Position numbers and translations under genes: made by a program. Under the pieces are notes generated by a model. It was given only the letters and a program-made list of their open reading frames with translations. It was not told where the DNA came from and searched no databases. DNA of 64,000 nt, taken from Pseudomonas saudiphocaensis (GTDB taxonomy: Bacteria > Pseudomonadota > Gammaproteobacteria > Pseudomonadales > Pseudomonadaceae). The stretch lies in contig NZ_CCSF01000001.1 in the NCBI RefSeq assembly GCF_000756775.1, positions 2,914,001 through 2,978,000 on the forward strand, given 5' to 3'. Below, piece by piece: positions 47,581 to 56,089 of this stretch; within the stretch, counting starts at the first letter, position 1, and each line of letters starts with the position of its first letter.

Positions 47581-49080
47581 TCAGCTGACCTGAGTTCCCG
47601 GACGGTATTGCAGAGCTTCGGCCAGATGCTGGCGGGCTATGGACGGGGTCTCCTCCAGATCGGCCAGGGTTCGTGCAACCTTGAGTATCCGGTGTGCGGC
47701 TCGTAGCGATAGACCCAGGCGTTCGCAGGCGCGTTCCAGCCATTGTTGATCTTCGGCGCTCAGTACGCAGTGGCTGCGTAGGCCGGTAAGGTCCAGAAAA
47801 GCGTTGGCGCAGCCTTGGCGTTCCTGCTGGATGCACCGTGCGCGGGCTACCAGGGCGGCGACCGTTGCGCTGCTTTCGCTCGCTATTGGCGCGGCGCTGA
47901 GGGACGTGGCCTCGCGAGCGACGGTCAGGTGCAGATCGATGCGATCGAGCAACGGTCCCGAGAGTTTGCCGCGATAGCGCTGGATCTGATCAGGCGTGCA
48001 GCGGCAGCGACCGCTGGGATCGCCAAGGTAGCCGCAAGGGCAGGGGTTCATCGCCGCAACCAACTGAAAGCGTGCTGGGAAGCGCACCCGATCACGGGCG
48101 CGGGCGATCACGATATGACCGCTTTCCAGGGGCTCACGCAAGACCTCGAGCACCTTGCGGTCGAACTCGGGCAGCTCGTCCAAAAACAGCACGCCGTGGT
48201 GAGCCAATGTGATCTCGCCCGGTTGTGGACGGCTGCCTCCACCCACCAGTGCCGGCCCCGAAGCACTGTGATGGGGCAGGCGAAACGGCCTTTGCGGCCA
48301 GTGTTCCAGTGGTGATTGGCTGGCAACGGACTGGATTGCCGCGACTTCCAGCGCCTCCTGCTCCTCCAGTGGTGGCAACAGACCGGGCAGACGACTGGCC
48401 AGCAGTGTTTTGCCGGTGCCTGGAGGGCCGCTGAAAAGCAGATTGTGTGAACCGGCTGCAGCAATCAAAAGGCCGCGCTTGGCCGACAGCTGCCCTTGCA
48501 CATCGGCAAGATCGGGGTAGGGCAGCACCTGCCGCAATAATCCCTGGGCCTGGTAGGCGGCGATGGGTGTCTGGCCGCTGAAATGCGCGGCAACTTCCAG
48601 CAGGTGCTCGGCGGCGTAGACGGTCAGCCCTGAAGCAAGACTGGCTTCTTCGGCATTGGCCCGCGGGACCAGCAGTGCCCGGCCTGCTGCACGCGCTGCA
48701 AGGGCTGCTGGCAGTACGCCTTGCACGGGGCGCAGGGAACCGGAAAGTGCCAGCTCACCCAGGCATTCGATGCCCTCCAGGGCGTCGGCGGGAATCTGTG
48801 CGCTGGCGGCAAGAATGCCGAGAGCAATGGACAGGTCAAAGCGACCACCATCCTTGGGCAGATCGGCCGGGGCCAGATTGAGGGTGATGCGCCGCGCGGG
48901 GAAATCGAAGCCGGAGGTGAGGATGGCGCTGCGCACGCGGTCCTTGCTTTCCTTGACGGCGGTTTCCGGCAGGCCCACCAGGGTCAGGGAGGGCAGGCCG
49001 TTGGCCAGATGAGCCTCAAGCGTGACGGGTGGCGCTTCCACACCCACCTGGGCGCGGCTGTGGACGATGGCCAGGGACAT
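47581..49080 (-). CDS. comM: YifB/ComM-family Mg-chelatase-like AAA ATPase
   Basis: 499 residues. Domains in order: an N-terminal Lon-like fold (SLAIVHSRAQVGVEAPPVTLEAHLANGLP), a AAA+ domain with Walker A LLFSGPPGTGKTLLASRLPGLLPP and Walker B GVLFLDELPEF, and a C-terminal Mg-chelatase helical part (GLSLRAAHRILKVARTLADLE). Homologue ComM is a hexameric branch-migration helicase that promotes integration of incoming DNA during natural transformation. Confidence 0.94.
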   Translation of the reverse strand: MSLAIVHSRAQVGVEAPPVTLEAHLANGLPSLTLVGLPETAVKESKDRVRSAILTSGFDFPARRITLNLAPADLPKDGGRFDLSIALGILAASAQIPADALEGIECLGELALSGSLRPVQGVLPAALAARAAGRALLVPRANAEEASLASGLTVYAAEHLLEVAAHFSGQTPIAAYQAQGLLRQVLPYPDLADVQGQLSAKRGLLIAAAGSHNLLFSGPPGTGKTLLASRLPGLLPPLEEQEALEVAAIQSVASQSPLEHWPQRPFRLPHHSASGPALVGGGSRPQPGEITLAHHGVLFLDELPEFDRKVLEVLREPLESGHIVIARARDRVRFPARFQLVAAMNPCPCGYLGDPSGRCRCTPDQIQRYRGKLSGPLLDRIDLHLTVAREATSLSAAPIASESSATVAALVARARCIQQERQGCANAFLDLTGLRSHCVLSAEDQQWLERACERLGLSLRAAHRILKVARTLADLEETPSIARQHLAEALQYRPGTQVS

Positions 49081-49112
49081 TCGATCACTCCTTGATCGTG
49101 TCGCCGCTGCTG

Positions 49113-49376
49113 TTACTCGGTTGCAGGCGGCGAGAGTTTTTCTTCCAGCTCGGCGACCTTGGCCTCCAGCGCTTCCAGACGTGCACGGGTGCGTGCCAGA
49201 ACGATCATCTGGCTATCGAACTCGTCGCGGCTGACGACATCGAGCTTGCTCAAGGCGCTCTGCACGATGCTCTTGAAGCGGGCTTCTATTTCGGCGTTGG
49301 GCAGGGGCGTTTCGCCATTGAACAGGCGTGAGGCCTGGGAACCGATGGCGTCGAGCAGGGCTTTGGGCGGGAACAT
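49113..49376 (-). CDS. ubiK: UbiK/YqiC (BMFP) ubiquinone-biosynthesis accessory factor
   Basis: 87 residues. A short N-terminal amphipathic part (MFPPKALLDAIGSQASRLF) is followed by a long C-terminal coiled coil (SRDEFDSQMIVLARTRARLEALEAKVAELEEKL), the BMFP layout. UbiK forms trimers that bind lipid and assist the soluble ubiquinone-synthesis complex under aerobic conditions. It is 32 bases from comM and on the same strand. Confidence 0.9.
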   Translation of the reverse strand: MFPPKALLDAIGSQASRLFNGETPLPNAEIEARFKSIVQSALSKLDVVSRDEFDSQMIVLARTRARLEALEAKVAELEEKLSPPATE

Positions 49377-50093
<717 letters not shown>

Positions 50094-50131
50094 GCAAGCC
50101 CTCCGAACCCCACGCCCCAGGAGTGAACACC

Positions 50132-50431
50132 ATGACTCTGCGAAAAATCGCAGGGCTAGGAGCCCTTTTGTCCCCGCAAACCCCAGGTACGCGCCTGGCG
50201 CTGGCGACAACGCTCGAATCAGGAGGTACGCCACGGAGGCGCAGGGCGCATGGCCCGCTGCTGTTCGTGGCCATTCCCTGTCTGGCGAGCGCCCTCTGTG
50301 TCTCTACTCGACTGCTGACCTTCGCTGATACCGCTGCTGCCGGTGGCCGCAAGCGCCTGCACGGTTTCGCCCTGGGTGACGCTCTGATTTCCCTGATCCG
50401 CCCCGGTATCCCCATCCGCGGCTCGACCTGA
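50132..50431 (+). pseudogene. amtB: Remnant of an amtB gene directly after glnK
   Basis: A good AGGAG (50119-50123) precedes ATG 50132, and the first residues MTLRKIAGLGALLS match the signal-peptide start of Pseudomonas AmtB as I recall it. Beyond this the frame is degraded: ESGGT aligns with the usual NSGDT, and LLFVAIPCLASALC with LVLFMTIPGLALFYG, at both protein and base level. The remaining eleven-helix body is missing. The open frame continues to a stop at 50429-50431 with no further similarity. I read it as a 5' fragment of a deleted amtB1. A real 99-residue protein is possible but unlikely. Confidence 0.65.
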
Positions 50432-50583
50432 GGCAATCACGCCAGAGTACTGGCCGATAGAAACCCAATTTCAAGAGTACGAACCCCCGGAGTCAACACC
50501 GGGGTCTGGAGCCGGCTTGCCGCTCGAAAGGCGGCTCGGCGACGACCGAATGGCGCGAGATGCGCAACAGCAAGAGGTGACAC

Positions 50584-51837
50584 ATGGACAGCACAGCACT
50601 GATACCCGTCCAGTACGGGCTCGATACCTTCTATTTCGTCCTTTGCGGGGCCCTGGTGATGTGGATGGCGGCCGGTTTTGCCATGCTCGAATCCGGGCTG
50701 GTACGGGCGAAGAACACCGCCGAAATCCTCACGAAGAACATCGTGCTCTATTCGTTGGCATCGATCATGTACCTGCTGATCGGCTACTACATCATGTACT
50801 CGAGCCCCGAGGGCGGCATCCTGCCAAGCCTGGGCTTTCTGATCGGTGACGAGCACGCGGTGGATGTCGTGGCCGCTGGCGGCGAAGATGCGCCGTATTA
50901 CTCTGCGCGTGCCGATTTCTTCTTTCAGATCGTCTTCGCCGCGACCTGCATGTCGGTAGTCTCCGGTGCGGTGGCTGAGCGCATGAAGCTCTGGGCCTTC
51001 ATCGCCTTCGCCGTGGTCATGACCGGCTTTATCTACCCAGTACAGGGCTTCTGGAAATGGGGCGGCGGCTTCCTCGATGTGGCTGGTTACATGGATTACG
51101 CCGGTTCGGGCATCGTGCACATGGCCGGTGCCGCTGCTGCACTGGCAGGTGTTCTCCTGCTCGGAGCGCGCAAGGGCAAGTACGGCCCCAACGGCCAGAT
51201 CAACGCCATCCCTGGCGCCAACCTGCCGCTGGCAACCCTCGGAACTTTCATCCTGTGGATGGGCTGGTTCGGTTTCAATGGTGGCTCGCAGCTGCGCATG
51301 AGCACTATTGAAGACGCCAATGCCGTCGCCCAGGTCTTCACCAATACCAACATGGCTGCTGCCGGTGGTCTGGTGGCGGCGCTGATTACCTCGCGCGTAC
51401 TGTTTGGCAAGTCTGATCTGACCATGATCCTCAATGGCGCCCTGGCCGGCCTGGTAGCAATCACCGCCGAACCGCTGACCCCGTCCGCGCTACAAGCCAC
51501 TCTGATCGGTGCAGTGGGCGGTGTGCTGGTGGTCTTCAGCATCCTGGGCATGGACCGACTGCGTCTTGACGACCCGGTAGGCGCCATCTCGGTACACGGT
51601 GTGGTCGGCATCTGGGGTGTACTGATCGTTCCGGCAACCAATGCCGATGCCAGCTTCGCCGCTCAGTTGCTGGGTGTCGCCTGTATCTTCGGCTGGGTGT
51701 TCGGTGCCAGCCTGATCGTCTGGGGCATCATCAAGGCGGTAATGGGTCTGCGGGTGTCCGCCGAGGAAGAATACGAGGGCGTGGACGTCGTCGAGTGCGG
51801 CCTCGAGGCTTACCCGGAGTTCACCAGCAAGAGGTGA
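50584..51837 (+). CDS. amtB: Amt-family ammonium transporter (second amt gene)
   Basis: 417 residues with about eleven membrane helices and no cleavable signal. Conserved features are GFAMLESGLVRAKNTAEI, FFFQIVFAATCMSVVSGAVAERMKLWAF, the twin-histidine pair in GSGIVHMAGAAAALAG and VHGVVGIWG, and WMGWFGFNGGS. It conducts ammonium and is normally gated by GlnK. AAGAGGTG precedes ATG 50584. It is a different subtype from the remnant just upstream, resembling AmtB2 of tandem glnK-amtB1-amtB2 loci in P. stutzeri. Confidence 0.93.
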   Translation: MDSTALIPVQYGLDTFYFVLCGALVMWMAAGFAMLESGLVRAKNTAEILTKNIVLYSLASIMYLLIGYYIMYSSPEGGILPSLGFLIGDEHAVDVVAAGGEDAPYYSARADFFFQIVFAATCMSVVSGAVAERMKLWAFIAFAVVMTGFIYPVQGFWKWGGGFLDVAGYMDYAGSGIVHMAGAAAALAGVLLLGARKGKYGPNGQINAIPGANLPLATLGTFILWMGWFGFNGGSQLRMSTIEDANAVAQVFTNTNMAAAGGLVAALITSRVLFGKSDLTMILNGALAGLVAITAEPLTPSALQATLIGAVGGVLVVFSILGMDRLRLDDPVGAISVHGVVGIWGVLIVPATNADASFAAQLLGVACIFGWVFGASLIVWGIIKAVMGLRVSAEEEYEGVDVVECGLEAYPEFTSKR

Positions 51838-51851
51838 TTTGCGAGTCATCC

Positions 51852-51882
51852 AAAGGGCGCCTTTCGGCGCCCTTTGTTTTTT
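51852..51882 (+). terminator. Rho-independent terminator after the amt gene
   Basis: AAAGGGCGCC (51852-51861) pairs with GGCGCCCTTT (51866-51875) over TTTC, then a T-rich tract to 51882. Strong terminator for glnK-amt. Confidence 0.92.
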
Positions 51883-51931
51883 CTGTCGTCGCGTTAGAAT
51901 GCGCCCGTTCAGTTGCGAGGGCGCTTTCCCC

Positions 51932-52357
51932 ATGTGGCAGCAGACGACCATCAGCTTGCGCCCGCGCCCGCGAGGCTTCCATCTGATCACCGATGAGCTG
52001 GTTGCGGCCCTGCCGGAACTGCAGCAATACCGGGTTGGTCTGTTACACCTGTGGCTGCGGCACACCTCGGCATCCTTGACCGTCAACGAGGGCGCCGACG
52101 CTGCCGTCCGCCGTGATTTCGAACGCTTCTTCAACCAGCTGGTGCCGCAGGGGGTGGGCGGTTACGAGCATGATTACGAAGGGCCTGACGATTTGCCTGC
52201 ACACTTCAAGGCCAGCTTGCTGGGCTGTCAGTTAAGCGTGCCGATAGCGCAGGGGGCTCTGGCGCTGGGCACCTGGCAGGGGATCTATCTGGGCGAACAC
52301 CGGGACCAGGGCGGCTCGCGGCAGGTGATTGCAACGTTGCACGGAATGGTGAGTTGA
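51932..52357 (+). CDS. yjbQ: YjbQ family protein (UPF0047)
   Basis: 141 residues. Signatures are GLLHLWLRHTSASLTVNEGAD, GGYEHDYEGPDDLPAHFKASLLG and the C-terminal LALGTWQGIYLGEHRDQGGSRQ. The family is a small beta-barrel trimer; weak thiamin-phosphate-synthase activity is reported for relatives, but the role is not settled. Start ATG 51932 begins the conserved MWQQTTISL. Confidence 0.92.
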   Translation: MWQQTTISLRPRPRGFHLITDELVAALPELQQYRVGLLHLWLRHTSASLTVNEGADAAVRRDFERFFNQLVPQGVGGYEHDYEGPDDLPAHFKASLLGCQLSVPIAQGALALGTWQGIYLGEHRDQGGSRQVIATLHGMVS

Positions 52358-52430
52358 ATTTTTTCTTGCGAGAGCGCCCAAAGCGTATCGCTGGGCTATA
52401 ACTACCGCTGGCTAGGCATGAGGTTGGAAC

Positions 52431-52763
52431 ATGAGTGACGAAGAACTAGAACAAGACGATCTGGACGTTGAAGAGGGCGACGAAGGAGACGAGCTGGATG
52501 CAGCCGACCCTGGCGATGTTGACGACGACCATGAGGGCACCGACAGCGAGCGCGTGACGCCGACGCCGAAAAAGGCCAAGGCCAAAGCCGTTGAGCTCGA
52601 GGAGCTGCCCAGCATCGAAGCCAAGCAGCGCGAGCGCGAAGAGCTGGCACGGGCCATGGAAGAGTATCTGGCCCGTGGTGGCCGGGTGCAGGAGGTCGAG
52701 CCCAACGTAGTTGCCGACCCGCCGAAGAAGCCGGACAGCAAGTACGGCAGCCGGCCTATTTGA
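52431..52763 (+). CDS. sutA: RNA polymerase-associated slow-growth regulator SutA
   Basis: 110 residues. An acidic disordered N-terminus (MSDEELEQDDLDVEEGDEGD) is followed by the conserved helix and tail LPSIEAKQREREELARAMEEYLARGGRVQEVEPNVVADPPKKPDSKYGSRPI region, which matches SutA of Pseudomonas. SutA binds RNA polymerase and raises rRNA and maintenance gene expression during slow growth. GAGG lies before ATG 52431. It converges with the Tad operon. Confidence 0.93.
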   Translation: MSDEELEQDDLDVEEGDEGDELDAADPGDVDDDHEGTDSERVTPTPKKAKAKAVELEELPSIEAKQREREELARAMEEYLARGGRVQEVEPNVVADPPKKPDSKYGSRPI

Positions 52764-52792
52764 GGCGCTCCCCTGGGTCTTTTCGAGATTGA

Positions 52793-52820
52793 AACCGATG
52801 CCTGACCGATGGCATCGGTT
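52793..52820. terminator. Hairpin between convergent sutA and the tad operon
   Basis: AACCGATGCC (52793-52802) pairs perfectly with GGCATCGGTT (52811-52820), 8-base loop. No clear T tract on the plus strand. Confidence 0.55.
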
Positions 52821-52887
52821 CTCCCTTGTGGCGTCGGCCGTTCGCCACGAACGGCTCAACGACGCCCGCACTGTGTTTTGTCCGGCC

Positions 52888-53607
52888 TCACGGACAGATC
52901 ATTCGCCCACCGCTTGCACACTGATCTTCGTCATCGACCGCGGGACTCTGCATCCGCACCGTGGCTTCGGAGCTGATAACGAAGCCTGAGCGGCTGCGGC
53001 AGACAGCCTCGTAATTGGAACTGGTGGCGCGCGAAACGTCACGGAAGCTGGCTGACTCCTTGGTTGCACGAGCACGATCGACAAATCGGGAGCCCGAACT
53101 GAGGAGGCGATCTACCATCGGCACGATCAGCCTCATGCAGTATTGCACGCGAATTTTCAGCAGATTGGCGTCCTGCAGGGGCAGGCCGGCGTCGTCGTCC
53201 TGGCTATACATCAGGCTGCTATTGGGAATCGCCTTGCGCTCTTCGCCGTCGCCGAAAAGATCGCCGTGGTCCTCTCCGTAGGCAGCGAACATGGCGGTGC
53301 TGGGGCTGATACGGGTGACCAGGACGAAGTTGTCGACCTCGGTGGCAGTGCGCTCCATGCGCTCGTTTTCGGGGAACTGGCTGAACATCGGGTACATGCC
53401 GCGCAACAGCCCACGGCGTATGTCGGTGTATTGGGCGCTATTCATCGAGGCGATGCGCGCGGCCTGGAAGGTGGCGTAGTTCAGGCCGTTTTTAGCCGAG
53501 TAGATCAGAGCAGCCTGCACGGCACCGAAGATGAGAAGAATCAGCACCGGGATGATGATGAGAAATTCGACCATTGCCTGGCCATGCTGGGGACCCCGTG
53601 GCTTCAC
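52888..53607 (-). CDS. tadE: TadE-like pseudopilin
   Basis: 239 residues. N-terminal MKPRGPQHGQAMVEFLIIIPVLILLIFGAVQAALIY is the TadE/TadG prepilin pattern, with a glycine-glutamine-type processing site before AMVEF and one membrane helix. The periplasmic part has four cysteines (YCMRLIV, AVCRSRS, DQCASGG, RMICP) that could form disulphides. It probably joins the pilus as a minor pseudopilin. Last gene of the operon; its ATG overlaps the tadD stop by four bases. Confidence 0.86.
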   Translation of the reverse strand: MKPRGPQHGQAMVEFLIIIPVLILLIFGAVQAALIYSAKNGLNYATFQAARIASMNSAQYTDIRRGLLRGMYPMFSQFPENERMERTATEVDNFVLVTRISPSTAMFAAYGEDHGDLFGDGEERKAIPNSSLMYSQDDDAGLPLQDANLLKIRVQYCMRLIVPMVDRLLSSGSRFVDRARATKESASFRDVSRATSSNYEAVCRSRSGFVISSEATVRMQSPAVDDEDQCASGGRMICP

Positions 53608-54020
53608 GGAGTGGCCTCCAGAATTTGCCGGGCGCGCTGAAGCGCACGCTCGGCATGTGGCGTCTGGTCACTCAGGTAGCGCTGCATCTCGCTGGCGGTC
53701 AGGCGGGCTTCCCGAGTCTGCACCTGCAGCAGGTTATGCCAGGCGCGTGCATGCTGTGGGTCGCGTAACAGCGCGTCGCGGTAACTGTTGATTGCGCCAT
53801 TGTTGTCGCCCAACCGCGCCAGGCTGTTGCCTTGCTGATAGCGCACGCCCGCATCGGTGGGCATGGCTTTGGCCAGACGGCCGTATAGCTCCTTTGCGCG
53901 AGCGTAGTCCCCGGCGCCGTAAGCGCTGTCGGCCTGACGCTGCAGCTCCACCAGATCACTGCTGGGCAGGGTTGCGCACCCGGTCAGGGTGAGCACGACG
54001 ATTAGCGATAGTGCGCGCAT
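53604..54020 (-). CDS. tadD: TadD-like TPR lipoprotein
   Basis: 138 residues. Lipoprotein signal MRALSLIVVLTLTGC (Cys15) followed by two or three tetratricopeptide repeats (DSAYGAGDYARAKELYGRLAKAMPTDAGVRYQQGNSLARLGDNNGAINSYRDALLRDP). TadD proteins assist secretin or pilus assembly at the outer membrane. It is shorter than many TadD. The ATG at 54020 overlaps the DUF192 gene end by 19 bases. Confidence 0.84.
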   Translation of the reverse strand: MRALSLIVVLTLTGCATLPSSDLVELQRQADSAYGAGDYARAKELYGRLAKAMPTDAGVRYQQGNSLARLGDNNGAINSYRDALLRDPQHARAWHNLLQVQTREARLTASEMQRYLSDQTPHAERALQRARQILEATP

Positions 54021-54355
54021 TGCACGATGTCTCCAATGTGAATGCCCAGGCGCTGGCACTCGCCGGCAGCCAGCTCGATCACGCTGCGCGCCGACAGATG
54101 CAGGCTCAGATTCCAGGGCTTTAAGGTGTGGCGAATGGCGATAACGCGCTGCTGGCTGTCCAGGTACAGCACGTCGATGGCAAAGCGCATGAAGAAGCAG
54201 TGCACCGAATTGCACGGAGCAATCCACAGGCCGGTCGCCGGTGCGAGACGGCCGCGGCCGAGCAGGCCCTTGAACCGTGGCCAGAGGGTAAAGGCAGGCT
54301 CCAGCTGCAGGGCGAGCATGCGCCCGTCACGGCAGCGCACCTGCGCCGCGATCAT
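54002..54355 (-). CDS. DUF192 family protein within the tad operon
   Basis: 117 residues. The conserved core TLWPRFKGLLGRGRLAPATGLWIAPCNSVHCFFMRFAIDVLYLD is the DUF192 signature, a small beta-barrel seen in exported and cytoplasmic proteins. No signal peptide here. It overlaps tadC by four bases (ATGA) and tadD by 19, so it is translationally embedded in the pilus operon. Function unknown. Relatives accompany pilus operons in some bacteria, to my recollection. Confidence 0.85.
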   Translation of the reverse strand: MIAAQVRCRDGRMLALQLEPAFTLWPRFKGLLGRGRLAPATGLWIAPCNSVHCFFMRFAIDVLYLDSQQRVIAIRHTLKPWNLSLHLSARSVIELAAGECQRLGIHIGDIVQCAHYR

Positions 54356-55230
54356 GCTTCACCCATGAACTTGACTACGATGGGGAACAGCAGGATGACG
54401 AATGTCAGCGGGAAGATGAACACGATCAGCGGGATGATCAGCTTCACCGGCGCCTGCATGGCTGTCTTCTCGGCGCGCTGAAAGCGCTCTTCCAGGCGCT
54501 GCTGGGCCTGGATCTGCAGCGTGGTGCGCAGGCTGCTGCCCATCTTCTCGGCCTGGATCACCGAACGCACGAAGGTCGAGACGTCCTTGAGGTTGACCCG
54601 CTGCTCCATCCGCGAGAGCGCTTCGGCGCGGGGCAGGCCGGAGCGGATGTCCCGCAGCACGATACGGAACTCGTTCTTCATCGCGCCGTTGGGGCCTTTA
54701 TCCACTGCCTGCTGAAGTGCGCCGAGAAAGTTCAGGCCGGCGTCCACGCACATGGTCAGGTATTCCAGGAACACCGGCAGGTTGCGGATGATGTCCTGGT
54801 CGCGGCGCTTGTGGGTATCGGCGATCCACATCACCGGCAGCAGCGCCCCCAGGACAGCCATCAGGGCCACCACCGGCCAGATGATGCCGCTCTTGCCGGT
54901 GGCCATCGGCAGGATCGCCAGCAGCGGCAGCAGCAAGCCCATGGTCAGGCACAGGGCCACGAAATCCTCGGCGGTAAGCACGTACAGCGCGCCGGTCTTC
55001 TGCAGGCGTTCATCGACCTTGTCCAGCAGCCGGGGCGGCAGGTTGCTGCACAGGAAGTGGTTGAACAGGCGCACCAGTGGCCAGATCGGGCGCACCCAGC
55101 TGGGCACCGGGTCCATGTAGGCGCGGTTTTCCTCAGGCAGCAGGGAAATCAGAGAAATCAGCAGCAACAGGAAACAGGTAACGGTGATCCCCAGGCTGGT
55201 GCTGCTGAGCAGGGCCAGTAGTTCGCTCAT
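54352..55230 (-). CDS. tadC: Tad inner-membrane platform protein TadC
   Basis: 292 residues, type II secretion F-domain family. Membrane segments lie near residues 8-30, 95-135 and 262-290. The F-domain core is FLEYLTMCVDAGLNFLGALQQAVDKGPNGAMKNEF with SGLPRAEALSRMEQRVN and FVRSVIQAEKMGSSLRTTL. With TadB it forms the platform on which pilin subunits are added. One base separates it from tadB; its stop overlaps the DUF192 start. Confidence 0.92.
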   Translation of the reverse strand: MSELLALLSSTSLGITVTCFLLLLISLISLLPEENRAYMDPVPSWVRPIWPLVRLFNHFLCSNLPPRLLDKVDERLQKTGALYVLTAEDFVALCLTMGLLLPLLAILPMATGKSGIIWPVVALMAVLGALLPVMWIADTHKRRDQDIIRNLPVFLEYLTMCVDAGLNFLGALQQAVDKGPNGAMKNEFRIVLRDIRSGLPRAEALSRMEQRVNLKDVSTFVRSVIQAEKMGSSLRTTLQIQAQQRLEERFQRAEKTAMQAPVKLIIPLIVFIFPLTFVILLFPIVVKFMGEA

Positions 55231-55231
55231 A

Positions 55232-56089
55232 TCAGGCGTCGATCCGGGTGATTTTACGAATGAAGATAAAGCCCATGATCTGCATGATGATCATCACGCT
55301 GAGCACGATCAGGCCGTTGCGCGTGGTGTACAGCTGGCTCATGGCCTCGGGCTCGATAAAGCTCAGGATCACCGCAAGAAAGATCGGCAGCATGGCCATG
55401 AAGCTGCCCTGCGCCTTGCCCTGGGCGGTGAGGCTGTCGATCTTGCCTTCCATGACCTTTTTGCGTCGCAGCATGGCGGCCAGGGTGTTGATGGTCTCCA
55501 CCAGATTGCCACCGACCTCACGGCTGATGCGGATGGCCGAGCTGGCCATGATGAACGAGGGCAGTGGCAGGCGCTGTTCCAGCTTGACCAGCGCGTCTTC
55601 CAGAGTGACACCCAGGCGGATGTTCTTGATCAGCAGGCCGAATTCCTGCGACAGCGGCGCCGGCGATTGCTGCACTACGTTTTCCAGCGCCATGTTCAGG
55701 CTGGCACCCGACTGCAGGCTGCTCGACAGCAGCATGAAGGCATCCGGCAGCTGCTCCTCGAACTGGCGCAGGCGCTTCCCGCGGATCTGGCCGATCACCA
55801 GCTTGGGCACGAACAGCATCAGCAGGGCGCCGGCCACGGTGATAAGCGTGATGTTGAACACCACGTGCAGGAACAGCGGCACCAGCACCAGCAGCATGGC
55901 GTTGACGAGAAACAACTGCTTGCCACTGGCGAAGATGAACATGTCGGCCATGTCCAGTTCGGTGCTGCGGCTGAACTGCGCTCGGTAAAACTTCATGCTG
56001 TCGGCGACACGCTCGCTCAACAGCATGGCCACGGCGAAGCCGGCCAGCGCCAGCAACGCCGCGCAGAGGTACAGCAGCAACTCAGTCAT
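55232..56089 (-). CDS. tadB: Tad inner-membrane platform protein TadB
   Basis: 285 residues, F-domain protein. Helices lie at about 5-22, 65-97 and 230-275, and the core LRQFEEQLPDAFMLLSSSLQSGASLNMALENVV with SAIRISREVGGNLVETINTLAAMLRRK is classical TadB. The start ATG 56089 shares its first base with the tadA stop (TGATG). Longer in-frame reading upstream is tadA out of frame. Confidence 0.92.
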   Translation of the reverse strand: MTELLLYLCAALLALAGFAVAMLLSERVADSMKFYRAQFSRSTELDMADMFIFASGKQLFLVNAMLLVLVPLFLHVVFNITLITVAGALLMLFVPKLVIGQIRGKRLRQFEEQLPDAFMLLSSSLQSGASLNMALENVVQQSPAPLSQEFGLLIKNIRLGVTLEDALVKLEQRLPLPSFIMASSAIRISREVGGNLVETINTLAAMLRRKKVMEGKIDSLTAQGKAQGSFMAMLPIFLAVILSFIEPEAMSQLYTTRNGLIVLSVMIIMQIMGFIFIRKITRIDA

